Shown: one piece after another, positions 14,942-28,215 of the stretch | Numbering within the stretch: the first letter of the stretch is position 1 | How the letters are laid out: each line of letters begins with the position of its first letter | Translations under genes and position numbers: made by a program | DNA from: Breoghania sp. | GTDB taxonomy: Bacteria > Pseudomonadota > Alphaproteobacteria > Rhizobiales > Stappiaceae | Length of the DNA: 64,000 nucleotides | Direction of reading: 5' to 3' | NCBI RefSeq assembly: GCF_030066895.1 | Contig: NZ_JASJAV010000011.1 | Span: forward strand, 1 to 64,000 | Notes under the pieces: generated by a model | Database searches by the model: none | Seen by the model: only the letters and a program-made list of their open reading frames with translations | What the model was told of the DNA's origin: nothing

Positions 14942-14956
14942 GGTTCACCAATAAAC

Positions 14957-14998
14957 AAACGGCCCGCTCGGGGAAAGAGGTTCCCTGCGGGCCGTTGA
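14957..14998 (-). terminator. putative terminator downstream of the DUF2336 gene
   Basis: Inverted repeat ACGGCCCGC ... GCGGGCCGT with T-rich tail (minus strand). Confidence 0.65.
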
Positions 14999-15045
14999 AA
15001 CATGTGCACTTTCTAATAATATGCGGGCCTGTGCAAGCCTTATCT

Positions 15046-16110
15046 TCAGCTCGCCATGCGCTGGTCGCGCCACAGGGCGATCATCCGGCGTGCCTTGTCG
15101 CGATTGAGCGAATGGAACCGGTTGAAGGTCTCCATGCGCATATCCGCCGACAGACGATGCCACCAAGGATCGATCTTCAGAAGCACCTGAACGGTCATCG
15201 GCGTCAGACCGCACGCCCGCGCCATGACGACGAAGGGCTGCGTATCGACACGCACCATCCAGTGCATCGCCTCCGAAAGACCGATCCCGGCAAGGCAGGC
15301 GAAAGTGACCACTGCCTCGGGGAAGCGATCTTCTTCCGCAAAGCGGCGCAGAAGCTGTTCCGACAGGCCGTTGCGCCCGAAGCGATCGAGCACGACCTCC
15401 TGGGCAGTCTCGAAGTCGTAGCTCTCCAGCCAATATTCGTTGGACATGCGCTGCGCGGCGAGACGGGCGTCCTGCGGAATGCGCGAGGCGGTTCCGCCCT
15501 CGCCCTGCTCCACCAGACGCCGACGCACCTTCTCCGACGCGATCGCGATCAGGCGGACGATATAGTCGTCATGCAGATCCCCGCGCAGGCCGAGATTGAG
15601 CTGCAGCTCCTGATCGTCCTCCGCGGCATGCAGCAGCGTGTTGACGCTCTGATCGGAGAACGCGGCGCCGTGGTTTCCCGCCAGCCGGCGCTTCACTTGC
15701 TTGCCGCCCTTGTCGACCAGCACGTCGCGCCCGACGATGGCGTACATGTGATCCTCGCTCCGGGATTTCGCGATATCGATCAGATCCGCGTCGCGCAGAA
15801 TGGTCGACTTTTCCAGAAGCGGACGCGCGACATCGGTGATGTCGCCGGCGAGCTTGAGCACGACCGCCTCGGGCGCCCGGCGCAGCTTCGATAGCGTTTT
15901 CACCATATGCGTGCGGCCGTCGTCGGATACCAGATCCGCCAACCGCATCAACACGGCATCGTAGATATCCATCTGCTCCTTGGAGCAGGTCGCCGATGTC
16001 AGCGAGTACAGGTTAACGACATTTCGGGTCAGCTCTTCGCGCTGCTCCTGGGTCGCCGCCTCCTCGAGCATCGAGAAATTCACCAGTTCCGTTTGGATCG
16101 ACTCGCTCAT
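15046..16110 (-). CDS. DUF2336 domain protein
   Basis: 354-aa open frame with helical-repeat sequence similar in style to 5547-6616 (VVNLYSLTSATCSKEQMDIYDAVLMRLADLV...). Confidence 0.75.
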   Translation of the reverse strand: MSESIQTELVNFSMLEEAATQEQREELTRNVVNLYSLTSATCSKEQMDIYDAVLMRLADLVSDDGRTHMVKTLSKLRRAPEAVVLKLAGDITDVARPLLEKSTILRDADLIDIAKSRSEDHMYAIVGRDVLVDKGGKQVKRRLAGNHGAAFSDQSVNTLLHAAEDDQELQLNLGLRGDLHDDYIVRLIAIASEKVRRRLVEQGEGGTASRIPQDARLAAQRMSNEYWLESYDFETAQEVVLDRFGRNGLSEQLLRRFAEEDRFPEAVVTFACLAGIGLSEAMHWMVRVDTQPFVVMARACGLTPMTVQVLLKIDPWWHRLSADMRMETFNRFHSLNRDKARRMIALWRDQRMAS

Positions 16111-16536
16111 GGTACACTCTGCCGCGGGTGTTTAGTGTCATTCCAACGGCTTTCTAAGATGGAACGGATTAAATATTCGCCCTACGGCATGCGAGAAATT
16201 GAGAGAAATTTTCATCGCCTTTTTCTAAACCACGTCGAAAATTGGAAATGAATTTGATTCAAATTTTATCCAATTGTTTCCGACAACTTATTGTTGAATT
16301 TCACAAGCCCGACTACCCCCTGCACCAACCCGCTGATTTGGATCACTTTTCCATCGAGAAACCGACCCTCGGAGGGGGTGCCGGCGCCTTTGCGAACAGA
16401 AGTACAACCCCGTTGAATCGCGTCCGCGCCCCGCTGCGTCTTGCGGCAAATGAAAGGCTTGCAGCCCCGCCCCGCGACAATGCTATTTTCTATTTTGCTA
16501 ACCCCGCCCCATTCGAAACGGATTTCACATATCTCC

Positions 16537-17069
16537 ATGAAAAAGCGCCCCGGCGAAATCGCCCTGCCCTTCGACCCGGCGGAGATCGCCCGGGATGCGT
16601 CGGTCATCTTCATCGATCGCATCCGGCCCCCTGGAACAATCGCAGCGATTGCCCCCGCCGCGGCGCGGGAAACCAGGAGGTTTGTCGCATCGAACTCGAT
16701 GAACCGTTCCGCACTGGCCTGAAGTCGGTGGAAGGCTGCTCACACCTCTACATTCTCTACTGGATGCACGAGGCGCCCCGGAACCTGATCATCCAGTCGC
16801 CCTCCTTCGATGCCGAACATACCCACGGCGTCTTTGCCCTGCACTCACCCGTCCGCCCCAATCCGATCGCCCTGTCGGTGGTCGATCTCCTGAAGATCGA
16901 CGAAACCGACTTGGACGTGCGCGGCCTTGATTGCGTCGACGGCACGCCGCTCATCAACATCAAGTCCTATTTCTCCGAGACCGACGCCCGCCCCGAAGCC
17001 CGCGTCGCCTGGCGCGAGAACGCGCCCTATCCGAGCCATGTGAAGAAGGACAATGGGGCGGACGCTTGA
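16537..17069 (+). pseudogene. trmO: TrmO/TsaA-like tRNA (t6A37) methyltransferase, one frameshift about 16625-16690
   Basis: IRPPWNNRSDCPRR, GLKSVEGCSHLYILYWMHEAPRNLIIQSP, GVFALHSPVRPNPIALSVVDLL, LDCVDGTPLINIKSYFSETDA. Confidence 0.85.
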
Positions 17070-17173
17070 AACAAAGCCGGAGATCTGCAAACCGGCGAGG
17101 CAAGCACGATTGTCATCCCCGCCTACGCGGAGATGACAGCAACAGAGAAACGGGCCCGTTTCCCTCACTAGAA

Positions 17174-17220
17174 ACAAAACGGGCGGACGGAGACCTCAGC
17201 CCCGTCCGCCCGTTTTCTTA
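17174..17220. terminator. bidirectional terminator between trmO and katG
   Basis: AAAACGGGCGGACGG ... CCGTCCGCCCGTTTT with A/T tracts on both sides. Confidence 0.75.
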
Positions 17221-17267
17221 TCGCGCTGCCCTCAATCGGGCCGCGGCCTGACCTTCAAGCCCAGGCT

Positions 17268-19529
<2,262 letters not shown>

Positions 19530-19759
19530 TCAAGAAACCCTACGTACGCCCGTTCAACGCTTGATCGCCAAGATGGAAGGAAATCATCAGAATAAGAAAA
19601 AATCAGTGCCAAAACAACAATTAAATTACGATATGACATCTTGTCCGAGCAAACATCCAGCGCAGGAAAGCGGCACCGGAAAATCCATTCTCTAGGTCAC
19701 TTTCGACAGGAGTATGTCGTGCAATTTCGATTAATTCTAATTCGTTTGCATGCCGGTTC

Positions 19760-19778
19760 CGATAAGATTACCTTATCG
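19760..19778. promoter_or_regulatory. perfect inverted repeat in the katG-oxyR intergenic region, candidate LysR/OxyR operator
   Basis: CGATAAG-ATTAC-CTTATCG directly upstream of the oxyR ATG (19782). Confidence 0.5.
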
Positions 19779-19781
19779 ATC

Positions 19782-20705
19782 ATGATCACGCTGAAACAGT
19801 TGCGCTATTTCGATGCCCTCGCCCGCCACCACCATTTCGGCAAGGCAGCGCGCGCCTGCGCGGTCACACAGCCCGCGCTCTCCATGCAGATCCACGAGCT
19901 GGAGGCGTCCTTGGAGATAACCCTGGTGGAACGGCGTCCGAGCGAGGTTCGGCTGACCCGCGAAGGCCGGGAGGTGGCGCGGCGCGGCGCCGTCATCCTT
20001 TCGGAAGCGCACGACCTGATGGATTGCGGCCGCCATACGGCGAGCGTCCTGAACGGCTCGCTGCGGCTCGGCATCATTCCCTCGCTTGCCCCCTATCTGT
20101 TGCCCCGCGTGCTGCCAATTCTGGAGCGCGAATATCCCGATCTCGATCTTCGCCTGCGCGAGACGCTCACCGAGACGCTGGTGGACGAACTAGTCAGGGG
20201 CGATCTCGACGTGGTGCTGATGGCGCTTCCTGCGGGTCACGCCGACGTCGAGTGCGAGCCGCTGTTCAACGACCGCTTCCTGCTGGCAACGAAATCGACG
20301 CCCGATCTCGACGAACGCTGCCGGGTGGCGCCGGAAGATGTGGCAGCAGACAAGTTGATGCTGCTGGAGGAAGGCCATTGCCTGCGTGATCAGGCGCTGA
20401 CCTATTGCTCGCCGCTAGGCATGGGACATTTTTCGAATTTCGGCGCGACCAGCCTGACCACGGTCATGCAGATGGTGGCCGCCGGCTACGGCGTGACGCT
20501 GCTGCCGGAAATCTGCACCGATGTGGAAGTGCGCGACGAACGCATCGCGCTGCTGCGCTTCACCGAGCCCCAGCCCGCACGCACCATCGGCCTTGCCTGG
20601 CGCAAGACCTCACCGCGAAAGCACGACTTCGAAGCGCTTGCCCACCTGATCGTGGAGGCCGAAAAGCACCACGGCACGCGCCCCCGGCGACAGAGATCCC
20701 GGTAA
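19782..20705 (+). CDS. oxyR: hydrogen peroxide-responsive LysR-type regulator OxyR
   Basis: MITLKQLRYFDALARHHHFGKAARACAVTQPALSMQIHELE, redox-Cys pair context EEGHCLRDQALTYC, divergent from katG. Confidence 0.94.
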   Translation: MITLKQLRYFDALARHHHFGKAARACAVTQPALSMQIHELEASLEITLVERRPSEVRLTREGREVARRGAVILSEAHDLMDCGRHTASVLNGSLRLGIIPSLAPYLLPRVLPILEREYPDLDLRLRETLTETLVDELVRGDLDVVLMALPAGHADVECEPLFNDRFLLATKSTPDLDERCRVAPEDVAADKLMLLEEGHCLRDQALTYCSPLGMGHFSNFGATSLTTVMQMVAAGYGVTLLPEICTDVEVRDERIALLRFTEPQPARTIGLAWRKTSPRKHDFEALAHLIVEAEKHHGTRPRRQRSR

Positions 20706-20784
20706 CACCGTGCACCTCGGTCGCGCGCGTCTCACGCCCGAATGCGGAGAGTTCGGAGAGCGCATAAAACCCGAGACGATCTCC

Positions 20785-21394
20785 TCAACCGGCATAAACC
20801 CACTGTTCGGGGATATAGGCGACAACCGCCTCCCCGTCATGGACGGTTCCCGGCTCCTCCACCCAGGCAACCAGCCTGCGCAGACGGGCCGCGACCTTGC
20901 GAAAGGCGAGATCGAGCCCCTCTCGATCGGGAAGCTGCGCCGCGATCGACCGGCCCGAGACCCGGCACGGGGCATTCTGCCTGTCAACCCGCAGCACCGC
21001 TCCGTTTTCAAACACCAGACGGGTGCGCAGCGGGATCATGGAAAGATTGGGCAGATCGTCCAGCACCATGTTGGCGCCGAATCCATTCCGGCTCTAGCCT
21101 GTCGATCCCCATCCGCCGCGCGACCTCCGCGAGTTCGTCGGATGCAAGAATGGAGATCTGACGCTCATTGCGCATTTCCGTTCCGCGCGGATACCACGGC
21201 TCGCGCCCGCCCGAGCGCCGCGTCGTGCCCGCATGAACATCTCCCGGAATACCATCGAAGGTAAGATCGAGCGTCTCGACCCGGCCGGTGACGAACGTGT
21301 CGCCCTCCGCCGCCAGCAGTCGCGAGACCGTGCCGGAGATCTTTCGTGCAGGACGGATCTGCAAGGCATCGTCAGGTGAAACGGCGACGGTCAT
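20785..21394 (-). pseudogene. MOSC domain protein, one frameshift near 21060
   Basis: TLDLTFDGIPGDVHAGTTRRSGGREPWYPRGTEMRNERQISILASDELAEVARRMGID and RTRLVFENGAVLRVDRQNAPCRVSGRSIA in adjacent frames. Confidence 0.78.
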
Positions 21395-21595
21395 AGGCTC
21401 GGTTCCTTCGGCGGCGGCAGAGAGGGATGGGCTGAAAGAGGATTATCCGCCCCGCACGCCCCTGTCGAGCCGCGCATGGATTGTCCCCTCGCCATTGCAC
21501 GATCATGGCACCATGCGGTAAATTGCCGCTACGTTAGTTTGAGCATTTTTGCAGGCCCGACGAACAAGGGCCGCGCTTTTTCCGTGAGAAATTCA

Positions 21596-22356
21596 ATGTT
21601 TCGATTGTCGCTTGCGGTCCTCGCCGCCTGCTTGTTTTTCGGCGAAGCAACGGCGCAGGATCTCCGCCCTCCGACCAAGGATGCTATGCCTCGCCGACCG
21701 CCTTTCTGGCCTGCTCGGGCAATCCTTACGCGCTTTGCTACTATTCCGGCCCGAACGACCCTACCCCGCGCTACGACAATGTAGCGGCCACAGCCCTGCC
21801 ATGCACGGTGGACGGCGATGACGTTACCTCCGCCGATTGCGTCTGCTACGCCATCACCGAGGAACAGGTTGGCCCGCTCGACACCAATTTCGTGCTGATC
21901 GGCTCGATCCTCAATGACAGGCTACACGAGGAGACGATCGCGCAATGCGGGCCGCTGGGGCGCAACTTCCTCAACATGAAGAACCCCAATTCCTGCCGTC
22001 AGGACCCGTCCCAGCCCCATTGCCAGACGGCGAAGGTGTGCGACAGCCTGGGTTCCATCAAGGACGGCACGCCGCAGAGCTTCGACGACGGCCCGAACGT
22101 GAAGCTGATTTCCACCTTCTCCTTCACCTATTCCTTCAACCACCCCTTCGGCTCGACCGACTGCGCCGATGATAACCCGGGGCCCCTTAACGCCGCCTGC
22201 ATGACCGCCGCCTGCACGGCGGCCGATGGCGGGCTGACGACCTGCTCCTGCCCGATCTACGACGGCAAGTATCAGGTGGGGCAGACCGGCGCCACGTGCG
22301 ATATCTCGCCGAATGTCTGGTCGGCGGCGGACAATCTGTTGCTCAACAGGGACTGA
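21596..22356 (+). pseudogene. Cys-rich exported protein of unknown function (frame change near 21680)
   Basis: Signal peptide MFRLSLAVLAACLFFGEATAQ; the joined frames read GCYASPTAFLACSGNPYALCYYSG...CTVDGDDVTSADCVCYAITEE...CSCPIYDGKYQVG with about 16 Cys in the mature part. Confidence 0.6.
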
Positions 22357-22436
22357 TGGGAAGGCCGGACAGAGGAGAGCCTGCTCGCGGCCGCGTGAGC
22401 GGGTATCGGGGAGAGAGGGGCGGGATTGAATGCACG

Positions 22437-22569
22437 GCCCATCCTTCGAGACGGGCCTTGCGGCCCTCTTCAGGATGACGTTGTGCGTGTTGCGCGCTTC
22501 TTCAGAAAAATCAAAAAGATAACGTCATCCGGAGGAGCGGTCGCAGACCGCGTCTAGAAGGATGGGCCT
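22437..22569. repeat. palindromic mosaic intergenic element, copy 3
   Basis: GGCCCATCCTTCGAGACGGGCCTTGCGGCCCTCTTCAGGATGACGTT ... AACGTCATCCGGAGGAGCGGTCGCAGACCGCGTCTAGAAGGATGGGCC. Confidence 0.88.
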
Positions 22570-22600
22570 CAAACGACTATGGGCGAACCCGCGCCCGCCC

Positions 22601-24329
22601 TACTCCACAGCAACCCCTGAGCCTGCGGCCTTGCGCAGTTCCTTGTCTCGGCGGGACTTCTCAACCGCTGCGACGCCGCCCGAGGTCTGGGTGAATATCT
22701 CCAGTTCTTCCAGAGGTCGACAGCGCCCGGTCGGTATCGGCGCGCCGGTTCGGATCCTTCTTCACCCGCCGATAGCGCCGGTAGGCCAGCAGCAGGTCGT
22801 TGCCGTAGCCTAGATGCTTTCTGATCGTCTCCGCCACGAAGCACGGATAGAAGATCAACGGGTTTTCCAGCGGCAGACCGGAATGCCGGTTGCGGCGGCG
22901 CTTGAGGCGGAAATAGCCGACCTCCAGCGGGTGCACACCCTCGTACTTCACCATCAGGTAGAACCAGAGCATGAGAAAAAGCTTGTTGCCGGGCCGCCCC
23001 TTCGGGTGCGCGGCTGCCCGCTTCAGCACTGTCTCGATGTGCTCGGGCGAGTAATTAAGCGTCCCACACCTCGCGGTAGACCTGTTCCCACTCCTCATCC
23101 GACACCTTGCCGTGATGGGCGACGGATGGTTCAGATCGTACTTGTTGAGATCCGGATCCATCCACTCGCCCTTCGTGTAGAGGCGGTGATCCTCGGAACC
23201 GGGAAGCGGCGTCAGGAAGAAGAATTCCAGCAGATCGAGCAGCCGCTCTTTGCGGATGATAGCTATGTCGCGCGAGGATCGTCTCGCGGGTATCGCCCGG
23301 AAAGCCGAGAATGCAGCCCGCATAGGTTGGGTCGCGCCCCGTTCGCGCCAGGCCTGAAGCATGTCCCGATATTCGGTGATCTTGTTCTGCCGCTTCTTGG
23401 CCGCGAGCAGATCTTCCGGGTTGATGTTCTCAAGCACGATGAACACCCGGTTGACGCCCGCCCGCGTCGCCTTGTCGATGAAGTTCTTGATCTTGTGGCA
23501 AAGCGTATCGACCTGGATGATGAATTTGATATCCAGCCCTTCGCCTTCCCTCAGCGCGATCATCCGGTCGAAAAACGCCTCCCACTCGCGATTGAGGGTG
23601 AAATTGTCATCCGTGATGAAGAAGCGGTTGATGCCTTGCGCGAGGTTGTCGCGAATGATCCACTCCAGATCGCCCGGCGAACGGAACCGGCCCTTTCGCC
23701 CCTGCACGTTGATGATGGTGCAGAACGAGCACTGATAGGGACAGCCGCGCCCCAGATCGAACGAAGAATGGGACCCGGCCGTGCGCACGATATGCTGGGG
23801 AGGGCAGGATCGGCGTCCGCTCGCCGACAAGGCCCGGCAGGTCCTTCATGTAGTCGTAAAGCGGCTTGATCTCGTCCGCCCAGGCATCGCGAAACACCTG
23901 ATCGAGCCGATGTTCCTCCGCCTCTCCGGCGAAAAACGAGATGCCTTCTTCCTGCACCGCGACCATTTCCGGCAGCATGGAGATGCAGCCCGACACGTGG
24001 AAGCCGCCGATCATCACCGGAAAGCCGAGCGCCCGGAAACGGCGCGCCAGATCGAGCGCACGTGGAAACTGGTTCGACTGCACCCCGACAAGCCCGATCA
24101 GTGCCTTGCCCCCGGCCCGCTCGATCATCGCGGCGATCTTTTCCGGACGCACCCGCCGGTTGGTCTCGTCATAGGTGTGGAGCTGGATCTCGACATTCTC
24201 GCCCAGAACCGATCGACTGCGCGCATCCTCAGTCAGCCCGTTGAAACAGGCGAGCGTGTTGGAGGGGATCGCGGAGCGCAACCACTGGATCGGATAGTCG
24301 TCATCGTCATAATGCGTGGGCTTGATCAT
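22601..24329 (-). pseudogene. B12-binding domain radical SAM protein, at least two frameshifts
   Basis: N-terminal B12-binding-like region (IGLVGVQSNQFPRALDLARRFRALGFPVMIGGFHVSG) and radical SAM motif CPYQCSFC in FDLGRGCPYQCSFCTIINVQGRKGRFRSP. Confidence 0.83.
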
Positions 24330-24606
24330 GACGAAATGAAAAGCCCCGCTGAGGAAACCTTATCCTGGAGCGTCGTATTCAGGTTTTCTTCGTCTATCGC
24401 GCCCTGTGAACCAGTCATTATCGCTCCCATCCCGTCCCCGATACGTTCGTGAAGGCGCTTCAGTTTGGTCGCTACGGCAATGCGACGCAAGGTAAGATTA
24501 CGTAACAGAACTTCTCAACCCCGCCTCCTCGGAAAACGGCTCCGTCATGGGAAACAGCTCCACCGTGCGGTTTTCGATTGCCGGGGAGCGGGCTAAGGTG
24601 GCCCCC

Positions 24607-24890
24607 ATGAGCAGCGGAACGAAACGGCAAAAGGACATCCGGAAGGCGCTGCGCGCGCTCATCCACCGCGTGCCCTGTCGGACGCGGAAGCGATCCTCAC
24701 CGTCGCCCAGGCCGGGCACCTGCGCCACCTTCCCCCCGGCATCGCCGTCTGGCTCGCCACCACCACCCACATCCGCCACGCGCAGATCGACTACGACGCA
24801 CTCTTCGCCGAGGGGTACGACCCGGATGCCGCCCGTTTCTTCGTCGTGGCCGACATGGAAACGGTGTTGACTCGATGGGATAAGCCCTAA
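24607..24890 (+). pseudogene. DUF2293-like protein, one frameshift near 24670
   Basis: MSSGTKRQKDIRKALRALIHRVP + LSDAEAILTVAQAGHLRHLPPGIAVWLATTTHIRHAQIDYDALFAEGYDPDAARFFVVADMETVLTRW. Confidence 0.6.
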
Positions 24891-24925
24891 GGACTTTCGC
24901 GACGAGCCATGCGGAACGGAAGAAC

Positions 24926-26107
24926 ATGACGCGATACGATGTGGTGGTGATCGGCGCGGGCGCCGCGGGCATGATGTGCGCGGTGGAAGCCGGCAGGCAG
25001 GGCCGTCGGGTGCTGGTCATCGAGCATGGGGCCAAGCCCGACGAGAAGATCCGCATCTCGGGCGGCGGGCGCTGCAACTTCACCAACCTGCACGCCAATG
25101 ACGACATCACCCAAGGCACGGGCGGATATCTGTCGGAGAACCCGCGCTTTTGCGTTTCCGCACTGAAACGCTACCGGCCGGAGGATTTCATCGCACGGCT
25201 CGACGCCCACGGCATCGCGTGGCACGAAAAGACGCTCGGCCAGCTCTTCCTTGACGACCCGGTGAGCCAGATCGTCGACATGTTCCTGACCGAGATGGCG
25301 GAGGCGAGCGTGGAGTTGCGGCTTTCAACGACCGCGCGCGATGGGGATGGTTTCACGCTTCTGGCAAACGACGAGGTCGTTTCCTGCGCCTCGCTGGTGG
25401 TGGCGACCGGTGGCAAGTCGATCCCGAAAATGGGCGTAACCGGCTTTGCCTACGAGGTGGCGCGCAAATTCGGCGTGCCCGTCACCGAAACCCGCCCCGC
25501 ACTGGTGCCCTTGACCTTCGAACCCGATCTTTTGGAGACGACGAAGGCCTTGTCGGGCGTCTCGGTCGATGCGCGGGTTTCCTGCGGCAAGCGGCATTTC
25601 GACGAGGCGGTCCTTTTCACCCACCGCGGCCTTTCCGGCCCGGTGATCCTGCAGATCTCGTACTACTAGCGCGAGGGCGAGGTCATCACGGTGGACATGG
25701 CCCTGGGCATCGACGTCTTCGAAACCTTACGCGCCCCCCGCGCCCAATCCGGCAAGCAGGCCCCGCAGACGGCGCTCGCCGAATTCCTACCCAAACGCCT
25801 GGCCCAAGGCCTCGCGGCCCGCCTTCAAACGGAAGCCCCGCTCGGCTCCCTGTCGGACAAGCACCTGCACGCCCTCGCCAACGCCGTGAACGCCTGGACA
25901 GTCAAACCCGTCGGCACCGAAGGCTTCCGCACAGCCGAGGTGACATTGGGCGGGTTGGATACAAAGGCACTCGACGGCAAGACAATGGAGGTGAAGGCCG
26001 TCCCGGGCCTGCACTTCATCGGCGAAGCAGTGGATGTGACGGGGTGGTTAGGTGGGTATAATTTTCAGTGGGCTTGGGCGTCAGGAGTGGCGGCTGGGGT
26101 GACTTGA
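24926..26107 (+). pseudogene. HI0933/YhiN-family NAD(P)/FAD-dependent oxidoreductase with in-frame TAG at 25667-25669
   Basis: DVVVIGAGAAGMMCAVEAGRQGRRVLVIEHG; GGRCNFTN; the frame continues past the TAG (REGEVITVDMALGIDVFE...GLHFIGEAVDVTGWLGGYNFQWAWASG). Confidence 0.9.
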
Positions 26108-26272
26108 CTTCGGGAACTAGAAACTTCCCTAAGGATGTATTTTCTATCAGGCCAAGAGAACGTGAAGTTCGGCAACCCAGTAACATTAGACAAAAGATCG
26201 AATCTTAAAATCGCCGTATAATGTTTCCATTATGTTCCATCTCGCGTAGAGTTCTTATTAGAGAGGCCCGGC

Positions 26273-27049
<777 letters not shown>

Positions 27050-27728
27050 GGGTGCAGCGGTTTGGTCGAAAAGCCATATCTTTGGGGAGAGGGAGCTTCC
27101 CTTTCCGAACATTCAAGACAAAAACATAAGATTTTGCGCGAGTAATTTAGTACGTTATATTTTGGAACGCTGCAAAAATCCAATTAGTCGTAAGTTTCGT
27201 CTAGAAATCATTGATGGTTTCGCAGGAGGTGGGCGATATGAAGACGAAAGCCCTGGATCCTCGATTATTTTCATAGAAACGCTATGTAAGCGCCATTAAA
27301 GAAATTAACATCGAAAGATCGGCAAAGGAAATGCCGACAATTGATGTCGATTGCTTTATAATTCTCAATGATGCGGCCCCTGACGCAGTTCAAAAACTCA
27401 GAGAAAATACATCTACTTTATTAGTTAAAGATAAAGGATGAAAAATTAAATTTCCTTAATAGAAAAACCCTAATGCAATTGCAGAGAATCTCGAATATTT
27501 AATCTTAAAACCAGAAGCGTTAAATTTTTCTGATGCAATTACAAGCAAAAATAAATGGCTTGGAGCCGCAGAACGAGTTGTATTCGATCACTTCGGCAAG
27601 TGCGCGCCGTTTGTCATATCTTTTTCTATCAACAATTCCGACGGTTGGCGGTATTGGTTTATGCACTTCGCCAATAGTTACAAAGCGCGACAGGTATACA
27701 ATGATATCCTGCATGAGAATTGTACTCA

Positions 27729-27774
27729 GTAAGCTCATTTCAGACGTGCTGGTAAGCTCATTTCAGACGTGCTG
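27729..27774 (+). repeat. perfect 23-bp tandem duplication inside the TcmP-like gene
   Basis: gtaagctcatttcagacgtgctg x2 (27729-27751, 27752-27774). Confidence 0.97.
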
Positions 27775-28137
27775 GGCTTCGAATGTTGTCATATGACCCC
27801 TCGCATGAAACCGGAACGCTGTATATCTATTTGATAAAGGAGCGCGGGAGGCGGCCCGCCAGCAATTGCCGGATGATATTCCGAGATTGATCTCAGAATG
27901 TGGAGATACTATAATGGTATCAGATTTTTATCGCGGAATTTATAATGAAACGCCTGCTCGTAGCGATGATATACATTCTGCAGTGTTTGCGAATAATTGC
28001 CTCGAATTCATCACTTCTGCAGGAAATCTACGCCGTTTTGCGCATACTATTTACCTTGGGGGATACACTAAATCTTAAAAAGAAAATGAGTTTTTATTTT
28101 CTTGGAACAAAAAACAATAAAAAACAATATTAAAAAA

Positions 28138-28167
28138 AACGGCGGCCCACTTCTGTAAACCGCCGTC
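28138..28167 (-). terminator. putative terminator downstream of ettA
   Basis: ACGGCGG ... CCGCCGT hairpin with poly-A on the plus strand (poly-U on the transcript). Confidence 0.7.
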
Positions 28168-28215
28168 CTGTATTCTATCGAATTACCCGCCGTATCCGCA
28201 GTGGGGCGATTGTCC

